Position numbers and translations under genes: made by a program | In this document: positions 9,105-18,865 of the stretch, piece after piece | How the letters are laid out: each line of letters starts with the position of its first letter | Position numbering within the stretch: the stretch's first letter is position 1 | The notes under the pieces: generated by a model | Database searches by the model: none | Seen by the model: the letters and a program-made list of their open reading frames with translations, nothing else | What the model was told of the DNA's origin: nothing | Source: Flavobacterium aeripolare | GTDB lineage: Bacteria; Bacteroidota; Bacteroidia; Flavobacteriales; Flavobacteriaceae | Length of the DNA stretch: 64,000 nucleotides | Assembly: GCF_013294025.1 (NCBI RefSeq) | Contig: NZ_JABSNL010000006.1 | Coordinates: 180,484-244,483, forward strand | Reading direction: 5' to 3'

Positions 9105-10163
9105 CTAACTTACTCTTATTTTAAGCTTAACTACAAAACTATTGTTTTTATTTTTAATGGTTAGTTTATAATCGTTCTTTTTATAACCTAATTCGAGTCT
9201 TTTTGTTACGTTAGCTAATCCAATACCATTTGTAGCAGTATCCTTTTCTTCGGAGATGGATGTATTAGGCATTGGATTTGAGATTGAAAAATATAGAAAA
9301 TCTTCTTTGATTTTAAATTTGATATCAACTTTAACGTTTCCGATGTTTTTATTTACGCCGTGTTTAAAGGCATTCTCAATGAATGAAAGTAATAATATAG
9401 GAGCAATTTTTTTGTCTTCAATGTCACCAGAAATAGCCATATTTACTTCAAGACGATTATCGTGTCGAATCCTTTCCAAGTCTAAGTAGTTTTGAATACA
9501 AAGAATTTCGTTTTCTAATGATTGTCTTCCATTTTTAGTGTCGTATATCATATAACGCATTAACTCAGAAAGTTTTAAGATAATTTTAGGGGTCTTGTCA
9601 GACTTATCGACTGATAAAGAGTAGATATTATTTAAGGTGTTAAAGAAAAAATGAGGGGAGACTTGGGCCTTTAAAAAAAGTAATTCAGTTTCTAATTGTA
9701 TTTTGGCAAGATCAGCGGCTCTTTTATTCTCATTTAAAAAATCAAGCGTTATTTTTATTGCAGTAGCAAAAGTAATCACATAAAGTTCACCTATCATAGT
9801 GTCAATAGCATATGTGAGATTTATTCTATCAATACTTTGTGGACCTTCTGGCCAAACCTTGTGCCCTAATAAATAATAGGTAAGTTCAAATTTCACAACC
9901 ATCATTATTATAAGTGCTGACAGAATAGCAAGAATGTAGCTAAAGTATTTTTTTTTGTAAACCAAGTAGGGCATTAATAGAAAAATATTCAAATAACACA
10001 AAATCATATGAATAGGGAAACCCAATAAATTAGATTTAAAAGAATATGAAAAATCATTAAAATAACTGCCCCAACGAAAAGTATTGAAAGAGAAGTAAAT
10101 TAACCAAAAGATCACATGATGTGTTACTGAAATTTTGTAAAGTTTATTAGAGGTAAAATTCAT
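9105..10163 (-). CDS. LytS/YehU-type sensor histidine kinase
   Basis: 352 residues. Four membrane helices in the first 145 residues form the sensor part; there is no separate periplasmic sensor domain. The His_kinase domain follows with the phospho-acceptor His171 in AQVSPHFFFNTLNNIYSL, then the ATPase (HATPase_c) with LLLSFIENAFKHGVNKNIG (N box) and ATNGIGLANVTKRLELGY (G box). It phosphorylates the LytTR regulator encoded immediately downstream. Its start faces the start of the first GH92 gene across 126 bases, a divergent arrangement that fits control of the glycan locus. The signal sensed is unknown. Confidence 0.92.
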   Translation of the reverse strand: MNFTSNKLYKISVTHHVIFWLIYFSFNTFRWGSYFNDFSYSFKSNLLGFPIHMILCYLNIFLLMPYLVYKKKYFSYILAILSALIIMMVVKFELTYYLLGHKVWPEGPQSIDRINLTYAIDTMIGELYVITFATAIKITLDFLNENKRAADLAKIQLETELLFLKAQVSPHFFFNTLNNIYSLSVDKSDKTPKIILKLSELMRYMIYDTKNGRQSLENEILCIQNYLDLERIRHDNRLEVNMAISGDIEDKKIAPILLLSFIENAFKHGVNKNIGNVKVDIKFKIKEDFLYFSISNPMPNTSISEEKDTATNGIGLANVTKRLELGYKKNDYKLTIKNKNNSFVVKLKIRVS

Positions 10164-10209
10164 TGGTAGAAAATAGGATTTGTAACTGCTTTTTTGATGT
10201 TTAACATCG

Positions 10210-10234
10210 TTTAGACGTTGTCCGTCTAAATTTG
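10210..10234 (+). promoter_or_regulatory. Palindrome overlapping a Bacteroidota -7 box upstream of the first GH92
   Basis: TTTAGACG (10210-10217), spacer TTGTC, CGTCTAAA (10223-10230) is a perfect 8-base inverted repeat. Its right arm overlaps TAAATTTG (10227-10234), an exact match to the Bacteroidota promoter box TAnnTTTG; a weak -33-like TTA lies at 10201-10203. The site lies in the divergent gap between the kinase gene and the GH92 gene at 10290. The arrangement suggests a repressor-type operator on the first promoter of the large plus-strand locus. Function is inferred. Confidence 0.5.
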
Positions 10235-10289
10235 TTTTAAGAGTGGTTAAATTTATGAAAATTTAAACTTAAATTAAGATAGTTAACAT

Positions 10290-12539
10290 ATGAAGAGCAA
10301 GATTTTATTTATTTTATTGTCAGTGTTTATTTATAGTTGTAAAGATAATTCAGCTAAAAGTGAGATTAAAGAAAACTTAACGGTTTTTGTAAATCCATTT
10401 ATAGGCACCGGTGGCCACGGTCATACCTATCCTGGAGCTACAGTGCCTTTTGGGATGGTACAAGTGAGTCCTGATAATGGAAAGTCAGACTGGGACTGGT
10501 GTTCGGGTTACCATTATTCAGACTCTATTATTGTTGGGTTTAGCCATTTGCATTTGAGCGGAACGGGTATTGGAGACTTAGCTGATGTTTTATTAATGCC
10601 AATAAATAAAAAAGTAGATTTAACAATCAAAGCTACTGCACGAGATGAAATTCCTTATAAATCATCTTACTCTCACTCTAATGAAAAGTCTAGTCCTGGT
10701 TATTACCAAGTGTTTTTACAAGATTCAAAAGTTAATGTTGAGTTAACGGCAACACAGCGTACCGCATATCAGAAATATACTTTTGCTAAAGGGGACGAGC
10801 AGTCTGTAGTAATAGATTTGGGTTATGCCATTAATTGGGATAAAGCAGTAAAAACGAGTTTAACTCTAGAAGATGAATATACAGTGAGTGGCTATCGTTT
10901 TAGTACAGGATGGGCCAAAAATCAAAAAGTGTTTTTTGTGGCTAAATTTTCTAAGCCAGTAAAGAATTATATTCTTGCTAGTAATCACAAAATAATTGAT
11001 GGAGCTGCTTCTGAAGGTGAAAAAACTTCTACTCAATTATTTTTCGATGCTAAAAATAATACCGAATTAATAGTAAAAGTAGCAGTTTCATCTGTTAGTG
11101 TTGCTAATGCAAAAGACAATTTGGATTCAGAAACTTTTGATGTTGCTAGAACTGCGGCTGAAGATGTTTGGAATAGTTCTTTGTCTAAAATTCAAGTTGA
11201 AACTCCTATAGATTCCCTTAAAACTATTTTTTACACAGCAATGTATCATGCTCAAATTGCTCCTGTAACTTACAGTGATAAAAACGGACAATATCGAAAA
11301 GAGAATGACAGCATCGTTACTGCTAAGAACTATACGGCTTATTCTACCTTGTCACTTTGGGATACTTTTAGAGCAGAAAATCCTTTGTTAACATTAATCG
11401 CTCCAGATAAAGTTTCAGATATTGTAAACTCTATGTTGTCGTATTACGAAACTAAAAAAATATTACCTGTTTGGACGCTTTATGCTAATGAAACTAATAC
11501 TATGACAGGCTATCATTCAATTCCTGTAATAGTAGATGCGTACCAAAAAGGAATTAAAGGTTTTGATGCTGAGAAAGCATACGAAGCTATGAAAACCACA
11601 ATGATGCAAAACGAGCGTGGTTTAAACTTTTACAAACAATTTGGATTTATTCCTTATGACTTACTTGATGAGTCTGTCACTATTACTTTAGAATATGCTT
11701 ATGATGATTGGTGTGTTGCTCAAATGGCAAAAGCTTTGGGTAAAGAAGCCGATTATGAATATTTTCTGAATCGTTCTAAAGCATATCACTATTTATTCGA
11801 TCCAGAAACTGGTTTTATGAGAGGGAAATCTAAAGACGGGAAATCTTGGAATGAACCTTTCGACCCTAAACATTCAAACCACAGAGAACAAACTGACTAT
11901 ACTGAAGGAAACGCTTGGCAACACAGCTGGTTTGTGCCACAAGACGTTACAGACTTTGTTTCACTACATGGAAGCAATGAAATCTTTGCTAGCCGCTTAG
12001 AAAAATTATTTACTGAAAGTTCTGAGATTACAGGTGATAATGTATCTGCTGATATTTCTGGATTAATAGGTCAATATGCACATGGTAATGAACCGAGTCA
12101 TCATATTTCTTATTTATTTAATAGTGCAGGACAGCCCTGGAGAACACAGTATTGGGCACATTATATTTTAGAAACACAATACAACACAACACCTAACGGA
12201 TTAAGCGGAAATGAAGACTGTGGTCAAATGTCTGCTTGGTATATATTTAGTTCTATAGGTATATATCCTATGAATCCTGCATCTGGAGAGTATCAGATAG
12301 GAAGTCCAATTTTTGAAAAATCAACGATAACGCTCGTCGATGGTAAAACATTTGTGATTGAAGCAAAAAATGTTTCTAAAGAGAACTTTTACATTCAGTC
12401 AGCAACACTAAATGGGAAGAAATTTGATCAAACATTTATTACTCATAAACAAATCACAAAAGGTGGTGTTCTGCATTTTGAGATGGGGTCAGAGCCAAAT
12501 AAAAAATGGGGTTTAACAAATAATAACAAAAAGGGATAA
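10290..12539 (+). CDS. GH92 exo-alpha-mannosidase, lipoprotein (copy 1)
   Basis: 749 residues. Lipoprotein signal with Cys17 (FIYSC), so anchored in the outer or periplasm-facing membrane. The N-terminal GH92 sandwich starts NPFIGTGGHGHTYPGATVPFG and carries FSHLHLSGTGIGD. The catalytic (alpha/alpha)6 part has TEGNAWQHSWFVPQD, where Glu539 fits the general acid, and GNEDCGQMSAW with Asp643 as the likely base. The +1-site motif is AHGNEPSHH, shared with copies 2 and 5. GH92 enzymes remove alpha-mannose by inversion and need calcium. First gene of the plus-strand block; its stop overlaps the start of the SSS symporter by one base (TAATG), implying coupled translation. Confidence 0.95.
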   Translation: MKSKILFILLSVFIYSCKDNSAKSEIKENLTVFVNPFIGTGGHGHTYPGATVPFGMVQVSPDNGKSDWDWCSGYHYSDSIIVGFSHLHLSGTGIGDLADVLLMPINKKVDLTIKATARDEIPYKSSYSHSNEKSSPGYYQVFLQDSKVNVELTATQRTAYQKYTFAKGDEQSVVIDLGYAINWDKAVKTSLTLEDEYTVSGYRFSTGWAKNQKVFFVAKFSKPVKNYILASNHKIIDGAASEGEKTSTQLFFDAKNNTELIVKVAVSSVSVANAKDNLDSETFDVARTAAEDVWNSSLSKIQVETPIDSLKTIFYTAMYHAQIAPVTYSDKNGQYRKENDSIVTAKNYTAYSTLSLWDTFRAENPLLTLIAPDKVSDIVNSMLSYYETKKILPVWTLYANETNTMTGYHSIPVIVDAYQKGIKGFDAEKAYEAMKTTMMQNERGLNFYKQFGFIPYDLLDESVTITLEYAYDDWCVAQMAKALGKEADYEYFLNRSKAYHYLFDPETGFMRGKSKDGKSWNEPFDPKHSNHREQTDYTEGNAWQHSWFVPQDVTDFVSLHGSNEIFASRLEKLFTESSEITGDNVSADISGLIGQYAHGNEPSHHISYLFNSAGQPWRTQYWAHYILETQYNTTPNGLSGNEDCGQMSAWYIFSSIGIYPMNPASGEYQIGSPIFEKSTITLVDGKTFVIEAKNVSKENFYIQSATLNGKKFDQTFITHKQITKGGVLHFEMGSEPNKKWGLTNNNKKG

Positions 12540-14416
12540 TGGATATCATCGATTTAAGTATAATTATAATTTACATCCTGATAACAATTGGTATCGGTAT
12601 TTGGATTTCTAGAAAAGCGTCAAATGGCTTAGATGACTATTTCCTTGGTGGTAGATCTATAAAATGGTATTACTTAGGTTTAAGTAATGGATCAGGAATG
12701 TTTGATGTTTCAGGAACCGCCTGGATGGTGGGGATTTTGTTTTTGTACGGGGTTAAAAGTTTTATGCTAATGTGGCTTTGGCCAATATGGAATCAAATTT
12801 TTGTGATGATGTTCCTTGCAGTTTGGATAAGAAGATCTAATATAATGACAGGTTCTGAGTGGATTTTAACGCGTTTCGGAAACGATAGAGCTGGAAAGGC
12901 TTCTCATATTATTGTTGCTGTTTTTGCTATAATTTCAACGATAGGTTTTATAGCTTATTTTTTTGAAGGCATTGGTAAATTTTTAACTGTAATTTTACCT
13001 TGGGATTTAGCGGTTCATTTTAACGGATCGGTATTTTTAAATTCAGAACAATCATATGCTTTAATAATTATCTTTTTAACGACACTTTATACCATAAAAG
13101 GAGGGATGTTCTCTGTTGTTGCTACAGAAGTGCTGCAATATGGAATTATGGTGCTTTCAGGAGTACTTGTGGCAGGATATACACTAGTAAATTATACTGA
13201 TATACAGATTAGTTCTGTTATTACAGAAGAGTGGAAAAATGTTTTCTTTGATATGGAATTAGGAAGTCATTGGTCAGGTAAATATGAAGTGTTTGATAAA
13301 TTGATCAATACCGAAGGTTATAAAATGTTTGGTGCATTAATAGGAATGTCTTTATTTAAAGGCTTTTTTGCTAGTATTGCAGGGCCTACGCCAAGCTACG
13401 ATTTACAACGGATCCTTTCTACTAAATCAGTTAAAGAAGCGGCTTACATGAGTGGTTTTACTAATTTAATTCTATTTATTCCAAGGTATTTATTGATCGG
13501 AGGAATTGTAGTGATAGCATTGATGACACTTGCTCCACAGATGATTCATAATCCAGCATTGAGTGGAGGTGACTTAGAGATTTTGTTGCCAACAGTAATT
13601 AATTTTCATGTCCCAGTAGGGATTAAAGGATTGTTGTTAGCAGGATTATTAGCTGCTTTTATGTCTACTTTTTCAGCATTTGTAAATGCAGGTCCTGCTT
13701 ATATTGTAAATGATATTTATAAAAAATATTTTAAACCAGTCGCTACAAGTGCGCATTACATTAAAGTTAGCCATATCGCTTCTTTTGTTATTGTAGGGTT
13801 AGGTGTTTTTATGGGTTTCTTTGCTGATTCTATTAACTCATTGACTTTATGGATTACTAGCGCATTATTTGGTGGTTATGTGGCTGCTAATTTCTTGAAA
13901 TGGGTATGGTGGCGTTTTAATGGTTGGGGTTATTTCTGGGGAATGTTTGCAGGACTTGTTGTCGCTTCTTTACAATTTGTATTAGGTCAAAGTAAAGGTC
14001 ATTTTACTGAAGGAACACTATTTTATGAGCTGTCTGAACTGAAAGATATCTATATGTTCCCAATTATTTTTAGTTTTTCAACACTGGGTTGTTTATTAGG
14101 TACATTTTTGACGAAACCTACAGATAGTAAAGTTTTAAAATCATTTTATACAAATGTAAGACCTTGGGGTTGGTGGAAACCTGTGTATACTGAACTACAG
14201 CTTGAAGATCATTCTTTTGAAAAAAACAATAATTTTTTAATGGATATGATGAACTGTGCCATCGGAATTGTATGGCAATCGAGCATGATTGTACTTCCTA
14301 TATTTTTACTAATTAGAGATTATCCAAAAATGATCGTTTCCCTAGTTGTCTTTTTAATAACTTCGATAATTTTAAAATATACTTGGCTAGATAAAGTTCG
14401 GAAAATTGAAGACTAA
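12539..14416 (+). CDS. Sodium:solute symporter (SSS family), probable sugar importer
   Basis: 625 residues with about 13-15 hydrophobic helices; contains DYFLGGRSIKWYYLGLSNGS near the N-terminus and WITSALFGGYVAANFLKW later, typical of SSS/SGLT-like transporters of the inner membrane. It is joined to the GH92 gene by a TAATG overlap and followed 55 bases later by GH130. SSS symporters next to GH130 genes are a recurring arrangement, which suggests that this one brings the mannoside acted on by GH130, or free mannose, into the cytoplasm with Na+. The exact substrate is inference. Confidence 0.9.
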   Translation: MDIIDLSIIIIYILITIGIGIWISRKASNGLDDYFLGGRSIKWYYLGLSNGSGMFDVSGTAWMVGILFLYGVKSFMLMWLWPIWNQIFVMMFLAVWIRRSNIMTGSEWILTRFGNDRAGKASHIIVAVFAIISTIGFIAYFFEGIGKFLTVILPWDLAVHFNGSVFLNSEQSYALIIIFLTTLYTIKGGMFSVVATEVLQYGIMVLSGVLVAGYTLVNYTDIQISSVITEEWKNVFFDMELGSHWSGKYEVFDKLINTEGYKMFGALIGMSLFKGFFASIAGPTPSYDLQRILSTKSVKEAAYMSGFTNLILFIPRYLLIGGIVVIALMTLAPQMIHNPALSGGDLEILLPTVINFHVPVGIKGLLLAGLLAAFMSTFSAFVNAGPAYIVNDIYKKYFKPVATSAHYIKVSHIASFVIVGLGVFMGFFADSINSLTLWITSALFGGYVAANFLKWVWWRFNGWGYFWGMFAGLVVASLQFVLGQSKGHFTEGTLFYELSELKDIYMFPIIFSFSTLGCLLGTFLTKPTDSKVLKSFYTNVRPWGWWKPVYTELQLEDHSFEKNNNFLMDMMNCAIGIVWQSSMIVLPIFLLIRDYPKMIVSLVVFLITSIILKYTWLDKVRKIED

Positions 14417-14471
14417 CTACTCCTTTTTTGGAAAAGACAAAAACAAAGATTACTAAAATAAAACAACAAAA

Positions 14472-15437
14472 ATGAATAAAATTCCATGGCAAGATAAGCC
14501 AGAAAATAGTACTGATGTAATGTGGAGATATTCAAATAACCCCATTATTGATCGAAATGCAATTCCGTCTTCTAATAGTATTTTTAATAGTGCTGTGGTT
14601 CCTTTTGGGGACGGATTTGCAGGAATTTTTAGATGTGACAATAAAGCGGTGCAAATGAATATATTTGCAGGTTTTAGTAAAAATGGAATAGACTGGGATA
14701 TCAATCATGAACCTATTGAAATGAAAGCGGGTAATACTGAAATGATTGAATCAGCATATAAATACGATCCACGGGTGGTATTCATTGAAGATCGTTATTG
14801 GATTACATGGTGCAACGGATATAACGGACCAACAATAGGCATTGGTTATACCTTTGATTTCAAAGAATTTTTTCAATGCGAGAATGCTTATTTGCCTTTT
14901 AATAGAAATGGTGTTTTGTTTCCACAAAAAATAAACGGTAAATATGCTATGTTAAGCCGTCCAAGTGATAACGGCCATACGCCTTTTGGAGATATATGGA
15001 TCAGTTATAGTCCAGATATGAAGTATTGGGGAGAACACAGATTAGTTATGAAACCGACTCCCTTTGAGGACAGTGCTTGGCAGTGCACCAAAGTTGGGGC
15101 AGGACCAATTCCTATTCTTACTGACGAAGGTTGGTTGATGTTGTACCACGGAGTTATCAATACTTGTAATGGTTTCCGTTATGCAATGGGTGCGGCTATT
15201 TTAGATACAGAAAAACCAGATAATGTGAAATATAGAACACAACCTTATTTGTTAGGACCAACGGTAAATTATGAACAAGTAGGTGATGTGCCTAATGTGG
15301 TATTCCCATGCGCCGCTTTACATGATTTAGAAGAGGATAAATTAGCGGTTTATTATGGTGCTGCAGATACTGTGGTAGCACTGGCTTTTGGTAAATTAAG
15401 TGAAGTTGTTCAATTTACAAAAGATAATAGTTTATAA
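14472..15437 (+). CDS. GH130 mannoside phosphorylase (probably Man-beta-1,4-GlcNAc)
   Basis: 321 residues, the usual GH130 length, with no signal peptide, so cytoplasmic. Five-bladed propeller family motifs: Asp99 in KYDPRVVF (likely general acid), [15 protein letters not shown], the stretch [13 protein letters not shown] and WLMLYHGV, which carry residues that in GH130 phosphorylases contact phosphate. Keeping these and lacking a secretion signal fits a phosphorylase giving Man-1-P plus GlcNAc rather than a periplasmic hydrolase. A GlcNAc-linked substrate is inferred from the surrounding hexosaminidases, glycosylasparaginase and NagB. A beta-1,2-mannosidase of the same family is the main alternative. 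Confidence 0.85.
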   Translation: MNKIPWQDKPENSTDVMWRYSNNPIIDRNAIPSSNSIFNSAVVPFGDGFAGIFRCDNKAVQMNIFAGFSKNGIDWDINHEPIEMKAGNTEMIESAYKYDPRVVFIEDRYWITWCNGYNGPTIGIGYTFDFKEFFQCENAYLPFNRNGVLFPQKINGKYAMLSRPSDNGHTPFGDIWISYSPDMKYWGEHRLVMKPTPFEDSAWQCTKVGAGPIPILTDEGWLMLYHGVINTCNGFRYAMGAAILDTEKPDNVKYRTQPYLLGPTVNYEQVGDVPNVVFPCAALHDLEEDKLAVYYGAADTVVALAFGKLSEVVQFTKDNSL

Positions 15438-15438
15438 A

Positions 15439-16518
15439 ATGATGCGAGATAATAGTAAAATACTGTCAGTAATTTTAGGTTGTTTTTCGATGTTGAGTTA
15501 TGCTCAATCAAATAGCGAAATGACACCCAAAAGCTACGTTGCTTACAAAACCCCAACTGCAATAACTATCGATGGTGATGCAGCAGAAGCAGCTTGGGAA
15601 AAAGCAGAGTGGACGACTCCTTTTATAGATATTGAAGGTGTTAAAAAACCAAAGTATGATACTCAAATAAAAATGCTTTGGGATGACAATTATTATTATA
15701 TACTTGCAAAAATGGAGGAACCTCATGTTTGGGCAAATTTAAAACAACGAGATACTATAATTTTTTACAATAATGATTTTGAAGTTTTTATTGACCCAGA
15801 TGGAGATACTCAAAATTATTCTGAATTAGAAATAAATGCTTTAAATACAGTATGGGACTTATTTATAAATAAACCTTATCGAGAAAAAAATGTCGTTTTA
15901 AATGATTGGGACATCAATGGATTAAAGTCAGCGGTAAAAGTAAATGGAACGCTGAATAACTCATTAGATATAGATAATGGATGGGTTTTAGAAATGGCGA
16001 TTCCTTGGGCTGCATTTAGAAAATCGTATGGGGAGGATAACGTGCCTAAAGATAATTTTTGGAGGGTGAATTTTTCCAGAGTAAACTGGCAGCATTCAAT
16101 CATTGATGGTAAGTACCAGCGTAAGAAAGGTACTGAAGGGAAGTTCTTGCCAGAATATAACTGGGTTTGGTCGCCTATGGGAGTGATTAATATGCATGAA
16201 CCAGAAAAATGGGGCTATGTCTATTTTTCGTCAAAAGAGGTTGGGAATAAGGATTTTTTCACGGTTCCACAGGACGATAAAATTAAATGGGAATTGTTTA
16301 GTCTCTATAGAAAACAAAAAACATATCATAAAACGCATAAATCTTGGGCTACATCACTAGCTACGATTTCAAAGGGAAGTATTACAGTTGACGGTAGAAC
16401 TTTGAAGCCAGTACTGGAAAATTGTTTGGCAGGCTATACTATATCAATTATAAGTCCTTTTTCTAATAAAACCTTAGTTATAAAGGAAGATGGCCAATTT
16501 TTAGAAAAAAGTAATTAA
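15439..16518 (+). CDS. Secreted CBM9-like carbohydrate-binding protein
   Basis: 359 residues from the ATG at 15439, one base after the GH130 stop; a longer frame from 15400 would put 13 extra residues before a good signal peptide (MMRDNSKILSVILGCFSM, cleavage near SYAQ). The CBM9-like domain (about 35-235) opens PTAITIDGDAAEAAWEKA and includes EMAIPWAAF and WRVNFSRVNW. A C-terminal part of about 90 residues is unassigned. Proteins of this type are common in glycan loci and are thought to bind sugar in the periplasm; no catalytic residues can be recognised. Confidence 0.85.
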   Translation: MMRDNSKILSVILGCFSMLSYAQSNSEMTPKSYVAYKTPTAITIDGDAAEAAWEKAEWTTPFIDIEGVKKPKYDTQIKMLWDDNYYYILAKMEEPHVWANLKQRDTIIFYNNDFEVFIDPDGDTQNYSELEINALNTVWDLFINKPYREKNVVLNDWDINGLKSAVKVNGTLNNSLDIDNGWVLEMAIPWAAFRKSYGEDNVPKDNFWRVNFSRVNWQHSIIDGKYQRKKGTEGKFLPEYNWVWSPMGVINMHEPEKWGYVYFSSKEVGNKDFFTVPQDDKIKWELFSLYRKQKTYHKTHKSWATSLATISKGSITVDGRTLKPVLENCLAGYTISIISPFSNKTLVIKEDGQFLEKSN

Positions 16519-16548
16519 TTTGAATAAATATTTTTTAAATAAATCGTA

Positions 16549-17706
16549 ATGATGAATCTTTTTAAACAATACAATACATTAATTAGATCAAGTTTTATAA
16601 TCGTAATTATAAGCAGTTTTTTTGCTTGTTCTTCATTAGAAAAAAATCAGAAAAATAAAAACAAAGATTTAAAAATTATAGGTTACGTTGCGGGTTATGA
16701 AGATTTTGATCCAGCAAAAGTTGACGCTGTAAAGTTGACACATATTAATTATGCTTTTGCCAATATTGTTGATGGCGGTGTTCAATTTGAATTAGCTACG
16801 GATAGCATAAAAATTAGGAGTTTAATGCGCCTTAAAAAACAAAACCCTGATTTGAAAGTTTTATTTTCAATAGGCGGTTGGGTTTGGTCAGATCAATTTT
16901 CAGATATAGCTGCTTATAGTGATTCAAGAGAAAAATTTGCTAAAAGTGCAGTTAAATTAATGGAGTCCTATGATTTTGATGGTATTGATATTGACTGGGA
17001 ATATCCAGGGCAACTTGGGGAGGATAATGTTTTTAGAACTGCTGATAAAGAAAATTTCACCTTATTACTGAGTGAATTACGAAAACAATTAGACATTCAG
17101 GATAAAGTAGCTAAAACACATTATTTATTAACTATAGCAGCCGGAGCAAATCAAAAATACATTGATCATACTGATTTAAAAAAGGCGCATCAATATCTTG
17201 ATTTTATAAATGTGATGTGTTACGATTTTTATAGCGGACCGTTTCATCAAACTGGACATCATGCCAATTTATACCCTTCGAGTGATGTAAAATTTGTTGG
17301 AAATAACGGGGCTAGTACCATTACTAGGTTACTAGAAGTGGGTATTCCTGCGAACAAACTTATTTTAGGAATTCCTTTTTACGGTAGAAAATGGGAAAAG
17401 GTATCACCAGAAAATAATGGATTGTATCAATCTGCCGAAACTACAAATGAGATTATCTCTTCTTGGAAAATAGCCGAAGAAATGCAGTCTGGAAAATTCA
17501 AGAAATTATACGATAACGAGGCAAAAGCATCCTATTTATGGAACGCAGAAGACCGTGTTTTTATATCTTATGAAAGACCGAAAGAAATAAAATTAAAATC
17601 AGAATTTATAAAGGAAAGTGGACTTGGCGGTGCTATGTTTTGGGAATATAGTTTAGATAATAACAAAGAATTATTAGAGCAACTTTTTGAAAGTATTAAA
17701 AAATGA
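16549..17706 (+). CDS. GH18 glycosidase, lipoprotein (chitinase-type)
   Basis: 385 residues. Lipoprotein signal with Cys27 (FFACS). The catalytic signature DFDGIDIDWEYPG matches DxxDxDxE, with Glu151 as acid, and LKVLFSIGGWVWS is the GH18 beta-3 motif. MCYDFYSG and the late GGAMFWEYSLD (substrate Trp) are also present, and an insertion-like IPFYGRKWE marks a class V chitinase-type fold. It acts on beta-1,4-linked GlcNAc. In this locus it may cut the chitobiose core of N-glycans, but the sequence resembles classical chitinases more than known endo-beta-N-acetylglucosaminidases, so chitin fragments remain a real alternative. Confidence 0.9.
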   Translation: MMNLFKQYNTLIRSSFIIVIISSFFACSSLEKNQKNKNKDLKIIGYVAGYEDFDPAKVDAVKLTHINYAFANIVDGGVQFELATDSIKIRSLMRLKKQNPDLKVLFSIGGWVWSDQFSDIAAYSDSREKFAKSAVKLMESYDFDGIDIDWEYPGQLGEDNVFRTADKENFTLLLSELRKQLDIQDKVAKTHYLLTIAAGANQKYIDHTDLKKAHQYLDFINVMCYDFYSGPFHQTGHHANLYPSSDVKFVGNNGASTITRLLEVGIPANKLILGIPFYGRKWEKVSPENNGLYQSAETTNEIISSWKIAEEMQSGKFKKLYDNEAKASYLWNAEDRVFISYERPKEIKLKSEFIKESGLGGAMFWEYSLDNNKELLEQLFESIKK

Positions 17707-17742
17707 TAAAATAAATTATAAACTAATTAATTACCATTGAAG

Positions 17743-18855
17743 ATGAAATATATAGCGACATTTATAATTGGCTTACTTTTTATAGCGTGCAATAGTAAAA
17801 TAGGAGGCGAAGATGCAAATATAACCCAAGGCACTGAAGAAATAAAAGAAGCTTTTCAGTTTGGTGTGTGGATAGGTGCAGATGCTAAAAAATCGGATGC
17901 TTTTTATACAAGTGAATTTAAAAAATACAAAGAGGGGGGAATTGACGCCGTTTTAATTAATACAAACACAGATGCTGAACTTCTAAAGCGATTGGTTCCT
18001 GTTGCTAAAAAAGAAGGATTAAAAGTTCATGCCTGGATTATGGCAATGAATCGTCCTGGAGATTCTATTGCACTACAGCATCCCGAATGGTATATGGTTA
18101 GCAAAGACGGGAAATCTTGTTTTGATACTCGTCCCTATGTGGATTATTACCAATGGCTTTGCCCTACAAGGAAAGAGTCTAGAAATCATGTACTAAGTTT
18201 AGTTGAAGGTTTGGCAAAAGTGGATGGAATCGAAAGTGTGCACTTAGATTATATTCGTTTTCCAGATATTTTTTTACCAATAGGTTTATTGCCTAAGTAT
18301 AACTTAAAACAAGAGTTTGAAATGCCAGAATACGACTTCTGTTATTGTGATACTTGTGTTGCTGCTTTTGAAAAATTACACCATAAAAATCCGAGGGAAA
18401 GTAAAAATACCTCAATCGATATGGAATGGAAGAACTTTAGATTAAATGCTATTAAAGCAGTGGTCGACGATGCGTACAAAATTGTTCATAAACACAATAA
18501 AAAATTAACAGCTGCGGTATTTCCTTATCCAGAAATGGCCGACCATATGGTACGCCAACGCTGGGATAAATGGAATATTGATGAAGTTTATCCTATGATC
18601 TATCATAATTTTTATAACGAAGAAATTGATTGGATAGGGTACGCAACTAAACAAGGTGTAACTGATTTAAAAGACACAAAAATTAGAATTAACACCGGGG
18701 TTTATATTCCTGGATTACAATCAGAGGACGAACTGAAAGAAGCGATTGTTTTAGCCAAAGAAAATGGCGCTAAAGGAATTACATTTTTTGATGGAGCGGC
18801 TTTAACAGCGGCAAATATAAAAACGATTAAAGAAACTAAGGCAAGCCTAAAATAA
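17743..18855 (+). CDS. GHL10-like putative glycoside hydrolase lipoprotein
   Basis: 370 residues from ATG 17743 (a TTG six bases earlier is less likely). Lipoprotein signal with Cys16 (LLFIACNS). The fold reads as a TIM barrel: FQFGVWIGADAKKS, GLKVHAWIMAMNRPGD, IESVHLDYIRFPD, LTAAVFPYPEM, DEVYPMIYHNFY and GAKGITFFDGAAL. This pattern (VH-DYIRFP, P-M-Y) is that of the GHL10-type family of uncharacterised glycosidase-like proteins. A small C-Y-C-x2-C cluster (DFCYCDTCVAAF) may bind metal. Asp in HLDYIRFPD could be catalytic. It is placed 10 bases before GH92 copy 2, so co-expressed; substrate unknown. Confidence 0.75.
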   Translation: MKYIATFIIGLLFIACNSKIGGEDANITQGTEEIKEAFQFGVWIGADAKKSDAFYTSEFKKYKEGGIDAVLINTNTDAELLKRLVPVAKKEGLKVHAWIMAMNRPGDSIALQHPEWYMVSKDGKSCFDTRPYVDYYQWLCPTRKESRNHVLSLVEGLAKVDGIESVHLDYIRFPDIFLPIGLLPKYNLKQEFEMPEYDFCYCDTCVAAFEKLHHKNPRESKNTSIDMEWKNFRLNAIKAVVDDAYKIVHKHNKKLTAAVFPYPEMADHMVRQRWDKWNIDEVYPMIYHNFYNEEIDWIGYATKQGVTDLKDTKIRINTGVYIPGLQSEDELKEAIVLAKENGAKGITFFDGAALTAANIKTIKETKASLK

Positions 18856-18865
18856 AAGTAAACAA

